The position numbers were made by a program, and so were the translations under genes. Under the pieces are notes generated by a model that saw only the letters and a list, made by a program, of their open reading frames with translations, searched no databases and was not told the origin of the DNA. A stretch of DNA of 64,000 bases from Sporosarcina sp. P33 (GTDB lineage: Bacteria > Bacillota > Bacilli > Bacillales_A > Planococcaceae). This document shows positions 1 through 7,043 of this stretch, in pieces (the first letter of the stretch is position 1; each line of letters begins with the position of its first letter). The DNA is taken from positions 3,078,501 to 3,142,500 of the forward strand of contig NZ_CP015027.1 in assembly GCF_002077155.1 (NCBI RefSeq), read 5' to 3'.

Positions 1-438
1 GATGCGGGAACAACGATTTATTCCGCAGGCAGCACAAAAGATGTGCCGGGCGTGCGTACATACGTAGCGGTGGATGGCGGTATGTCTGATAATATTCGTC
101 CGGCTTTATACGATGCACCCTATTCCAGTGCGCTGGCCAACCGGATGAATGAACCGCATGACCGGCTATGGACCGTGGCGGGAAAATGCTGTGAGTCGGG
201 TGACAAACTGATTGAACAGGCCGCGCTGCCGCAAGTGGAGACCGGTGATCTGTTGGCGGTCTTTTGTACAGGCGCATACACCTACTCGATGGCCAGCAAC
301 TACAATCGATTGCCGCGTCCTGCTGTTGTGTTCGCGGAAAAAGGAAGGCACCAGCTGGCAGTCAGACGTGAAACATATGAAGACATTATTAAATTAGATC
401 TTCCGCTGCAGCCGGATGAAAAAGGAAGTTTCTCATGA
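1..438 (+). CDS. lysA: Diaminopimelate decarboxylase, C-terminal part (partial)
   Basis: The frame is open from base 1 and encodes the last 145 residues of a PLP-dependent diaminopimelate decarboxylase, which makes L-lysine from meso-diaminopimelate as the last step of lysine synthesis in the cytoplasm. Visible family blocks are VDGGMSDNIRPALY, the active-site region CCESGD, and FCTGAYTYSMASNYN near the C-terminus. The 5' part lies outside the window. The stop codon overlaps the ATG of a tiny downstream ORF (ATGA), so the two are probably translationally coupled. Confidence 0.95.
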   Translation, partial: DAGTTIYSAGSTKDVPGVRTYVAVDGGMSDNIRPALYDAPYSSALANRMNEPHDRLWTVAGKCCESGDKLIEQAALPQVETGDLLAVFCTGAYTYSMASNYNRLPRPAVVFAEKGRHQLAVRRETYEDIIKLDLPLQPDEKGSFS

Positions 439-545
439 GAAAGAAAAACATCATTCTATTTATCTCCATTGTAGGCATGGCGGTTATCTGGGGAGTCATC
501 TATTGGTATTTCGTCGTTCCGGTGATTGATCCGCGCTTTAAATAA
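435..545 (+). CDS. Small single-pass membrane protein, 36 aa, coupled to lysA
   Basis: ATG overlaps the lysA stop (ATGA) and the frame runs 36 codons to TAA. The product starts MRKKN, then has one hydrophobic segment of about 25 residues (roughly 6-31) rich in Ile, Val, Trp and Tyr, and ends PVIDPRFK. A positively charged N-terminus followed by one helix suggests a membrane-anchored small protein. I do not recognise a family. Support comes from the translational coupling, the clean hydrophobic profile, and a candidate promoter for the next gene starting just after its stop. In B. subtilis this position after lysA is occupied by other genes. Confidence 0.55.
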   Translation: MRKKNIILFISIVGMAVIWGVIYWYFVVPVIDPRFK

Positions 546-552
546 GCGCGGG

Positions 553-581
553 TTGAAGTTAGCGTAGGATTGGTGTAGACT
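553..581 (+). promoter_or_regulatory. Candidate sigma-A promoter of ribT
   Basis: TTGAAG (553-558) and TAGACT (576-581) are separated by 17 bases, about 35 bases upstream of the ribT start. The match is 5/6 at -35 and 4/6 at -10. Confidence 0.5.
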
Positions 582-614
582 GTACAAAGGATTTCTGAAA
601 AGAAGGGGTTACTA

Positions 615-989
615 TTGAATCTTATTCGCTTTAAGAAAGCACAAGAGAAAATTGCTATGGGCTTTTTATCTTATATCCCTAGTGAAAAAATGTTATGCAA
701 ATTACAAGAAACTGTTCAGCAATATATTTGCAATGAACAGTGGCAGCTGTTTCTTTATAAAGAATCAGAAGACTATATCGGATTAATCGGTGTGGAAACG
801 GATGATGAAGCCAAGATATATACCGTTCAGCATATTTCCGTAAATCCGTCATTCCGCGGGGAAGGCATCGCGTATAAGATGATGATGGAATTGCGGGAGA
901 TTTATCCGGGATATAGCTGTCAGGGAACAGATTTCACCGAACCTTTTATACAGAGTTGTCTACGAAAAGAAGAAGGCGCAGATCTTTAA
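615..989 (+). CDS. ribT: RibT, GNAT-fold acetyltransferase of the riboflavin locus
   Basis: The 124-residue product matches the length and sequence pattern of B. subtilis RibT, including the N-terminal block KIAMGFLSYIPSEK and the GNAT acetyl-CoA block VQHISVNPSFRGEGIAYKMM (about residues 75-95). The substrate is not established. It begins at TTG with AAGGGG just upstream. In B. subtilis ribT is the last gene of the rib biosynthesis operon; here it stands alone after lysA with its own promoter. Its last codons form one arm of a hairpin shared with the convergent ypuF, and the two stop codons overlap. Confidence 0.88.
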   Translation: MNLIRFKKAQEKIAMGFLSYIPSEKMLCKLQETVQQYICNEQWQLFLYKESEDYIGLIGVETDDEAKIYTVQHISVNPSFRGEGIAYKMMMELREIYPGYSCQGTDFTEPFIQSCLRKEEGADL

Positions 990-1009
990 CGGCTGCCCTT
1001 CTTCTTTTC
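964..1009. terminator. Bidirectional terminator inside the overlapping 3' ends of ribT and ypuF
   Basis: GAAAAGAAGAAGG (964-976) pairs with CCTTCTTCTTTTC (997-1009), with an inner GCAG/CTGC extension. The ends supply A-rich and T-rich tracts in both directions. Both stop codons lie within or beside the stem, so it serves two convergent genes from coding sequence. Confidence 0.7.
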
Positions 1010-1495
1010 TTCACGTTGTAAGAGAATATCAGACCGGTCCCGCTGCATATGTTTATGAATGACGGACGCGCTGTCTTTTGGCAGCAGGGAGAGCTGCGGC
1101 TTGAAATTGTCTGCTTCCATCTGCAGCCCGCGGGAAACCGGCAGCTGAAATGAACGGAAGCCGGCACCTGATTCTATGCGGGTGAGGCAGTATTCCAGCT
1201 GATCGATGACTTCATCAAGAGCCACTTCTTCCAGGTAGTCGCTGAACTGTACAGGCATCTCACGAAAGCGCACTAATGCTTTATTCAGGGTGCGAGATGC
1301 GCCTGCAACATTTCCTCTGCGCCAGTGATATAATCCTGTAGCCATGAGAATGTAGCCTGTCAAAGGATGATCCTTTGAAAAATCTTCTTGTTCTTTCCAA
1401 TATTCCTCAAGCACTTCATGGCATTCAAAATAATCTTGATTGTCATTGAAATACACAATAAACTGTAGAAAAAGAGGATGATAGTAAGGGTGCAT
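986..1495 (-). CDS. ypuF: YpuF-like DUF309 protein
   Basis: A protein of about 169 residues with the DUF309 signature YFECHEVLEEYWKEQ near residue 20-35 and a helical, charged remainder. The biochemical function is not established. Of two in-frame starts, the inner ATG at 1495 has an AAAGGA ribosome-binding site nine bases upstream, whereas the ATG at 1504 abuts that site, so the inner start is chosen. The gene diverges from scpA by only 36 bases and converges on ribT with overlapping stops. B. subtilis ypuF also neighbours scpA, but there it is co-directional, so inversion is an inference. Confidence 0.8.
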   Translation of the reverse strand: MHPYYHPLFLQFIVYFNDNQDYFECHEVLEEYWKEQEDFSKDHPLTGYILMATGLYHWRRGNVAGASRTLNKALVRFREMPVQFSDYLEEVALDEVIDQLEYCLTRIESGAGFRSFQLPVSRGLQMEADNFKPQLSLLPKDSASVIHKHMQRDRSDILLQREEKKKGSR

Positions 1496-1531
1496 ACAAT
1501 ACATTCCTTTCTGATAAGGTAGGTAGGTAAA

Positions 1532-2263
1532 ATGAGTTATAGTGTGAAACTGGAAGTCTTCGAAGGTCCGCTTGATTTATTGCTGCATTTGATCAACCGG
1601 CTCGAAATCGACATTTATGACATCCCCATGGCGGAGCTGACACAGCAATACATAGAACATCTGCACGCCATGCGCGTTCTTCAACTAGATGAGTTAAGCG
1701 AATATCTTGTGCTGGCAGCAACTCTTCTCGAGATAAAAAGCAAAATGCTGCTGCCTGTCAATGAAGAAGAAACATTCATCGAAGAATTCGGCTATGAAGA
1801 AGATCCGCGGGAAGAACTGATTGCACGGCTGGTGGAATATCGCAAATACAAAGAAGCGGCCCATTCTCTCCGCGAATCTGCAGCACACCGGGATGAGCAC
1901 TTTACAAAAGAACCGGAAGATCTGACCGAATACGGTGAACCGGTGATGGCGGAAACAGAAGAACAGCTGAATGTCTTTGACTTGATCGGCGCATTTCAAA
2001 AGATGCTGCACCGGAAGAAACTGCGGCTGCCCCTGACAGCGAGTATAACAAAATCAGAGCAGTCTGTCGGCGATAAGATGTCTGTCATCATGAGCAAGCT
2101 GGAATTGAGCGGCGGGGAATGTGAGTTTCATGCGCTTTTTGACACGGCGAGCGTGCCAGAACTCGTGCTGACATTTTTGTCTCTGCTGGAGCTGATGAAG
2201 TTACAGGAAGTGACAGTGCGTCAAAGCCGTAATTTTGAAGAATTACGAATCTCATTGATGTGA
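1532..2263 (+). CDS. scpA: Segregation and condensation protein A
   Basis: The 243-residue kleisin subunit of the SMC-ScpAB complex bridges the SMC heads and helps condense and segregate the nucleoid. The N-terminal block KLEVFEGPLDLLLHLINRLEIDIYDIP (split here as family signature FEGPLDLLLHLI) is diagnostic. The central part is acidic and variable, and the C-terminus forms a winged helix. The start has a GGTAGGTA-type leader. It is followed by scpB after only a few bases, the usual operon. Confidence 0.96.
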   Translation: MSYSVKLEVFEGPLDLLLHLINRLEIDIYDIPMAELTQQYIEHLHAMRVLQLDELSEYLVLAATLLEIKSKMLLPVNEEETFIEEFGYEEDPREELIARLVEYRKYKEAAHSLRESAAHRDEHFTKEPEDLTEYGEPVMAETEEQLNVFDLIGAFQKMLHRKKLRLPLTASITKSEQSVGDKMSVIMSKLELSGGECEFHALFDTASVPELVLTFLSLLELMKLQEVTVRQSRNFEELRISLM

Positions 2264-2276
2264 AGGGATGAGGGGA

Positions 2277-2888
2277 ATGGACATAGAACCACGTTTCATC
2301 GGGATGACTGAAAGTTTTTTATTCGTCGCGGGTGAGGAAGGATTGACACTTGCACAGCTTGCAGCATTATTGGAATGTGACGAAGAGCGGGCGGAACATA
2401 CTGTCATGACGCTGCAACAAAAATATGATGAAGACATTACACGCGGCATTACTGTAAAAAGTTATGGCGGGAGCTGGCGCCTCATGACAAAAAGTGAATG
2501 GGCTGACGACATCAAGCGAATGCTGGAAGATCCGAAACCTTCTACATTTACACAGGCTGCACTCGAGGTGCTTGCCATTATTGCGTACAAACAGCCTGTG
2601 ACGCGCGTAGAGATCGATGACCTGCGGGGAGTGAAGTCAGAACGGGCGCTGTCTTCATTGGCAGGCAAAGGGTTTGTGGAGGAAGTGGGTCGCATGGAAG
2701 GACCGGGGCGGCCTATTTTATACGGCACCACGGATTTCTTTCTTGACCGCTTTGGACTGGCTTCTCTTGCGGATATGCCTCCGCTGTCATTAGATGAAGA
2801 ACAGGAGTCGTCGGAAGATACGGATTTATTCATGACGAAATTCCAGGAAGCATTTTCCATTACCGAAGAAGGAGGACATGATGCTTGA
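2277..2888 (+). CDS. scpB: Segregation and condensation protein B
   Basis: A protein of about 203 residues with two winged-helix domains that dimerises and binds ScpA in the SMC complex. Conserved blocks include LFVAGEEGLTLAQLA at the N-terminus, ALEVLAIIAYKQPVTRVEID in the middle and GRPILYGTTDFFLDRFGL near the end. An in-frame ATG at 2268 directly abuts AAGGG, so the ATG at 2277, nine bases downstream of it, is preferred. The C-terminus is acidic. The stop overlaps the TTG start of the next gene. Confidence 0.95.
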   Translation: MDIEPRFIGMTESFLFVAGEEGLTLAQLAALLECDEERAEHTVMTLQQKYDEDITRGITVKSYGGSWRLMTKSEWADDIKRMLEDPKPSTFTQAALEVLAIIAYKQPVTRVEIDDLRGVKSERALSSLAGKGFVEEVGRMEGPGRPILYGTTDFFLDRFGLASLADMPPLSLDEEQESSEDTDLFMTKFQEAFSITEEGGHDA

Positions 2889-3889
2889 AAAAGATGATGA
2901 TCATCGTTCTACTGATAATATCTCTGCTGTTGAATCCCCTTAGCAGTCAGGCTGCAGGATCTTCTTATGCAGTGATAGACGGAGAGACCGGCAGATTGCT
3001 GATGGGCGAAAATGAGCATTATCCGCTGCCTATCGCGAGTCTGACGAAAATGTGGACTGCATACACGTTTTTAGATATACAGCCGGATGATCAAGACACT
3101 GTCATCTCACATCAGGCGGCCACAGCGGAAGGATCATCAATTTATTTGGAGGCGGGTCAGACAAGAAGTACCAGGGACTTACTGTATGGCCTAATGCTCC
3201 GCTCAGGAAATGATGCGGCACAGGCACTGGCTGAACATGCCGGGGGGTCGCTCGAGGGGTTTGTCTACTTGATGAATGAAAAGGCGCGCAGTCACGGCCT
3301 GGAGCAGACGTACTTTACGAATCCGTCTGGTCTTCATGCAGAACATCACCTGTCTTCGGCGTATGATACGGCAAAAATGCTGTATTTTGGAATGAAGAAT
3401 CCCGAGTTCAGAAAAATCGCATCCACTGTAAATTATCCGTTTGAAACAGAGCAAGGTAAAAACAGCTGGCAGAATAAGCACAGGCTGGTACTATCTGAGC
3501 CAACAGCGATCGCAGGCAAAACAGGTTTCACGAAAGCTGCCGGACGAACACTGGCAACTTATTTTGAAAAAGACGGAAAATCAGTCATTGTTGTCACGCT
3601 GAATAATGGCAACGACTGGCAAGTGCATAAACAGCTGTCTCAGCAGGTGTTCTCCGAGTATCAATTGTATACGGCAGTGAAAAAAGGACGTTATCAAGTA
3701 TTTCCTCACATGACTGCGAAACTGGATCAGACAGTTAAACTTCTCGTAAACAAAGAAGAAAAAAAGTTGCTGTCCAATGTGCTGCAAATTCCCCAAACAG
3801 ACGGGAAGCAGAAGAAAGGTTATTGGTCTATATATTTAGGGACTGCACCAATCAAGACAATAGCGGTCGATATCGAAACAGAAAAATGA
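2885..3889 (+). CDS. dacB: D-alanyl-D-alanine carboxypeptidase, DacB-like (short)
   Basis: A 334-residue class A low-molecular-weight penicillin-binding protein that trims the terminal D-Ala of peptidoglycan stem peptides outside the membrane. A signal peptide (to about residue 24, ending SSQAAG) precedes the catalytic motifs SLTK, SGN (RSGNDAAQ) and KTG (AGKTGFTKAAG). Start TTG overlaps the scpB stop (TTGA) and follows GAAGGAGG. Position between scpB and rluB matches sporulation-specific dacB of B. subtilis, whose product as I recall it is somewhat longer (about 380 residues). Here the C-terminal domain is shortened and spmA-spmB, which normally follow, are missing. Orthology to dacB rather than dacF rests on synteny. 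Confidence 0.85.
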   Translation: MKKMMIIVLLIISLLLNPLSSQAAGSSYAVIDGETGRLLMGENEHYPLPIASLTKMWTAYTFLDIQPDDQDTVISHQAATAEGSSIYLEAGQTRSTRDLLYGLMLRSGNDAAQALAEHAGGSLEGFVYLMNEKARSHGLEQTYFTNPSGLHAEHHLSSAYDTAKMLYFGMKNPEFRKIASTVNYPFETEQGKNSWQNKHRLVLSEPTAIAGKTGFTKAAGRTLATYFEKDGKSVIVVTLNNGNDWQVHKQLSQQVFSEYQLYTAVKKGRYQVFPHMTAKLDQTVKLLVNKEEKKLLSNVLQIPQTDGKQKKGYWSIYLGTAPIKTIAVDIETEK

Positions 3890-3908
3890 ATAGAAAACAT
3901 ACTATTTT

Positions 3909-3940
3909 GAAGATTGGCCTCTACAGGTCAGTCTTCTTTT
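3909..3940 (+). terminator. Intrinsic terminator after dacB
   Basis: A 12-pair stem (GAAGATTGGCCT with AGGTCAGTCTTC, including G-U pairs) closes a CTAC loop and is followed by TTTT. Confidence 0.85.
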
Positions 3941-3956
3941 CATTTAGCCCAAAGTG

Positions 3957-3965
3957 TGACATAAT
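3957..3965 (+). promoter_or_regulatory. Candidate extended -10 promoter of rluB
   Basis: TGA-CATAAT forms an extended -10 element about 30 bases upstream of the rluB start, downstream of the dacB terminator. No good -35 hexamer is visible. Confidence 0.4.
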
Positions 3966-3996
3966 TTTTTCAGTATGTAACATCAAGGAGGAACCC

Positions 3997-4728
3997 ATGG
4001 AAAGATTACAAAAGGTATTGGCACAGGCCGGCATTGCTTCACGAAGAAAATCAGAAAAACTGATCTTGGACGGCCTGGTTAAAGTAAATGGTAAAGTAGT
4101 AACGGAACTTGGCACTAAAGTTAGCAGAATGGACACAATTGAAGTGGAAGGCGTTCAATTGACGAAGGAAACACCTGTTTATTATCTGCTTTATAAACCT
4201 CGGGGCTATATTTCAACAGTGGATGATGAAAAAGGACGTAAAACGGTGATCGATCTGGTGCCGGAAGTGAGTCAGCGTATTTTCCCTGTCGGCAGACTGG
4301 ATTATGACACATCGGGCGTGCTGCTGCTCACAAATGACGGAGACTTCTCCTATTTGATGACGCACCCTAAGTTTGAGATCAAAAAGAAATATGTAGCCAA
4401 AGTGAAAGGAATCCCGTCACGCGAGAACCTGAAAAAGCTGGAAACAGGTATTGAGCTTGAAGACGGTAAAACCGCTCCGGCTCATGTCAAAATGACAACT
4501 GTGGATAAAAAGACGAATACCGCAATTGTAGAAATTACCATTCACGAAGGGCGGAATCGTCAAGTGCGCAGAATGTTTGACGCGATTGGCTGTCCTGTGC
4601 AAAAACTAAAGCGTGAAGAGTTTGCTAACTTAACTACACGCGGATTAAATGCAGGGGAAGCTCGGGAATTAACAACACATGAACTGAAACAATTACGTGT
4701 TCTGGCTGAAACAGGAAAAATCGGCTGA
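3997..4728 (+). CDS. rluB: 23S rRNA pseudouridine synthase, RsuA/RluB family
   Basis: A 243-residue enzyme with an N-terminal S4 RNA-binding domain (ERLQKVLAQAGIASRRKSE) and a catalytic domain whose GRLDYDTSGVLLLTNDG block carries the active-site Asp. It isomerises a uridine of rRNA to pseudouridine. The ATG at 3997 is preceded by AAGGAGG; the frame extends upstream but without a ribosome-binding site. By B. subtilis position it is rluB (formerly ypuL/rsuA). It ends 100 bases before resA. Confidence 0.93.
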   Translation: MERLQKVLAQAGIASRRKSEKLILDGLVKVNGKVVTELGTKVSRMDTIEVEGVQLTKETPVYYLLYKPRGYISTVDDEKGRKTVIDLVPEVSQRIFPVGRLDYDTSGVLLLTNDGDFSYLMTHPKFEIKKKYVAKVKGIPSRENLKKLETGIELEDGKTAPAHVKMTTVDKKTNTAIVEITIHEGRNRQVRRMFDAIGCPVQKLKREEFANLTTRGLNAGEARELTTHELKQLRVLAETGKIG

Positions 4729-4741
4729 GAAAACGTCAAAA

Positions 4742-4751
4742 GTTCACAAAC
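4742..4751 (+). promoter_or_regulatory. Candidate ResD-binding site upstream of resA
   Basis: GTTCACAAAC lies just upstream of the putative resA promoter, centred about 55 bases before the inferred transcription start. Its complement contains TTGTGAA, the core of the described ResD consensus. The same ten bases occur upstream of qcrA at 44642-44651. Confidence 0.5.
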
Positions 4752-4765
4752 CTATCACTAGTGCG

Positions 4766-4795
4766 GTGTCAACTGAATTTTCGTTTTGGTATAAT
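4766..4795 (+). promoter_or_regulatory. Candidate promoter of resABC
   Basis: GTGTCA (4766-4771) and a perfect TATAAT (4790-4795) are 18 bases apart. The weak -35 fits a promoter that needs an activator such as ResD. Confidence 0.6.
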
Positions 4796-4832
4796 AGCGG
4801 TTGGCACGTGAAATAGACAGGAGGTTACATGA

Positions 4833-5369
4833 TTGGCCAAAAAAAGAAATAAAAAGACTGTCAGGCTGATTAGCAGAGCAGCCCTTCTATTAATTTTAGC
4901 AGCGGTCATGGTCTACGCAATTGCTTCAAAAGATAAAGTGAAAGTCTTGGCTGAAGGTGATACAGCGCCTGATTTTGAACTTGTGGATTTGGAAGGCAAC
5001 GCACATCGTCTGTCCGATTATAAAGGCGAGGGTGTATTTCTTAATTTCTGGGGCACTTGGTGTCCGCCTTGTAAAAAGGAGATGCCTCACATGGAGGATC
5101 TTTACAAAGGATTCGAGGCGAAAGGTGTACATATCCTGACGGTGAACGTTGGAGAGCCGAAAGTGAAGGTAGAACTGTTCAGAGATGATATGAACCTTTC
5201 ATTCCCGATGCTGTGGGATAAGAACAAAACGGTTATGGACTTGTACAATATCAAACCATTGCCAACGACTTTTCTGATCAACCCTGAAGGGAAGATTACA
5301 AAAGTGATTAAGCAAGGAATGACAGAAGAGCAAATTATCGAGTATTTAGAAAGCATACAACCAAAGTAA
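4833..5369 (+). CDS. resA: Thiol-disulfide oxidoreductase ResA
   Basis: A 178-residue membrane-anchored thioredoxin-like protein. One transmembrane anchor (about residues 12-31) is followed by a thioredoxin fold with the redox pair in WGTWCPPC (Cys77 and Cys80) and a cis-proline loop LPTTF. It reduces apocytochrome c cysteines on the outer face of the membrane so that haem can be attached by ResB-ResC. Start is TTG, with AGGAGGT seven bases upstream. It heads the resABC operon, with resB beginning 15 bases later. Confidence 0.96.
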   Translation: MAKKRNKKTVRLISRAALLLILAAVMVYAIASKDKVKVLAEGDTAPDFELVDLEGNAHRLSDYKGEGVFLNFWGTWCPPCKKEMPHMEDLYKGFEAKGVHILTVNVGEPKVKVELFRDDMNLSFPMLWDKNKTVMDLYNIKPLPTTFLINPEGKITKVIKQGMTEEQIIEYLESIQPK

Positions 5370-5384
5370 GGAGATTGTTACTCA

Positions 5385-7043
5385 ATGAGCAAAATCATAT
5401 GCCAATGCGGGCATGAAAATCCTTATGGTACAGAGCTTTGTGAAAAGTGCGGACGGCCCTTGTCTGAAAAGGCAAAGAAAAGTGATATTGTAGATATGCG
5501 TTATGAAGGGTCTTCGAGAAGATCCCAAACATATAAAAGCTCCATAATCGATAAAATATGGAATTTCTTCTCCAGTGTAAAAATTGGGGTCGGCATCATT
5601 GCGGCAGTGCTGATCGCTTCTGCGATCGGAACCATTTTCCCGCAGAAATTCTATGTGCCCGCCACAACACCAGAAGGGTATCTAGAATACTATGAGCGCC
5701 TGTATGGCACGGTAGGTAAATTGTATTATCAGCTCGGCTTTTACGATATGTATAACAGCTGGTGGTTTAAAGTTCTGATCTTTATGCTTGCCACATCTAT
5801 CATTATCGCAAGTATTGACCGGGTCGTACCGCTGTATAAGTCTCTTAAAAAGCAGCGCACGCGCCGTCATCCTTCATTTATGAAGCGTCAGCGGATTTAC
5901 GGAGCAGGCAATGTTCAAAATACGGCAGAATCATTAGCGAAAGCAGAAGAAAAGCTGAAAGCCCTGCGCTATAATGTGAAAACTGAAAATGGTGCAATAT
6001 TAGCAGAAAAACACCGCTTCTCACGGTGGGGTCCGTATGTAAACCACACAGGTCTGATTATATTCTTCATCGGCGTACTGTTGAGAGGTATTCCGGGCTT
6101 CTATGTTGATGAAGCGATGTGGCTTCGTGAAGGTGAGACACGAAATATCGTCGGTGCGCCGGGATATGTACTGGAAAACAAGAAATTTACATTAGAAAAC
6201 TATTCCAAAGAAGAAGCGGAAGAAGTATTCGGTGAAGCTTTGGATAAAGTCGGCGCAATTGCCAAAACGTATAAAACAGATGTCACACTCTATAAGCAGG
6301 ATGAAAACGCTCTGCCTGGAAGTGAAAGTCTGACAAAAGTAAAAGATTATCCGATTGTTGTAAACAAACCATTGAAATTTGACGGCTATAATGTGTTTCA
6401 GATGGATTATAAGCTGAACGAACTGAAAAGTATGACGTTTAACTTGGTCAATAAATCTTCTGAAGAATCTTTAGGGGAATTCACAGTTAATTTAAGTGAT
6501 CCGGAAAAAGAATATGATCTTGGCAATGGCTCATCAGTTAATATGCTCGGTTTTTATCCGGATTATGACGGAATTAAAGATGGTGAGCCGTTTTCGAAGT
6601 CACCGGTTCCGAATAATCCGGCATTCATATTTCAGATGAATACACCAGATAAACCAGAAGGTGAAAAAAGTTTTGTTGCGATCCGTCAAACGCTTGAAGT
6701 GGAAGAAAACGATTACGCAATTAAGTTTGCCTCTGCTGAAACCCGCAATATTTCAGGTCTTACGATTCGGAAAGACAAAACATTGTATATTCTGTTACTT
6801 GGCGGTCTGATCTTCATGATCGGCGTCATTCAAGGTATGTACTGGCAGCATCGCAGAATCTGGATTCAAGAGGATGCAGATGGACACCTATTGATTGCAG
6901 CTCACACGAATAAAAACTGGTTCTCTTTACGTAAAGAGCTGGATAAATTACGGGAGTCTGCAGACTTGCCTGCTTATATAGATCGTCAGGATCCTGAGTT
7001 GGACAAGCCGGAACAGGAAGGGGACGAAGAGATATGGACTTAA
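5385..7043 (+). CDS. resB: Cytochrome c biogenesis protein ResB
   Basis: A 552-residue integral membrane protein of the System II cytochrome c synthase. The N-terminus holds a zinc-ribbon-like cluster (Cys6, Cys8, Cys19, Cys22). Transmembrane segments lie near residues 65-85, 125-145 and 215-235, followed by a large outside domain and a last segment near 465-485. With ResC it transports and attaches haem to apocytochromes. It overlaps resC by ten bases, indicating coupled translation. Confidence 0.95.
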   Translation: MSKIICQCGHENPYGTELCEKCGRPLSEKAKKSDIVDMRYEGSSRRSQTYKSSIIDKIWNFFSSVKIGVGIIAAVLIASAIGTIFPQKFYVPATTPEGYLEYYERLYGTVGKLYYQLGFYDMYNSWWFKVLIFMLATSIIIASIDRVVPLYKSLKKQRTRRHPSFMKRQRIYGAGNVQNTAESLAKAEEKLKALRYNVKTENGAILAEKHRFSRWGPYVNHTGLIIFFIGVLLRGIPGFYVDEAMWLREGETRNIVGAPGYVLENKKFTLENYSKEEAEEVFGEALDKVGAIAKTYKTDVTLYKQDENALPGSESLTKVKDYPIVVNKPLKFDGYNVFQMDYKLNELKSMTFNLVNKSSEESLGEFTVNLSDPEKEYDLGNGSSVNMLGFYPDYDGIKDGEPFSKSPVPNNPAFIFQMNTPDKPEGEKSFVAIRQTLEVEENDYAIKFASAETRNISGLTIRKDKTLYILLLGGLIFMIGVIQGMYWQHRRIWIQEDADGHLLIAAHTNKNWFSLRKELDKLRESADLPAYIDRQDPELDKPEQEGDEEIWT

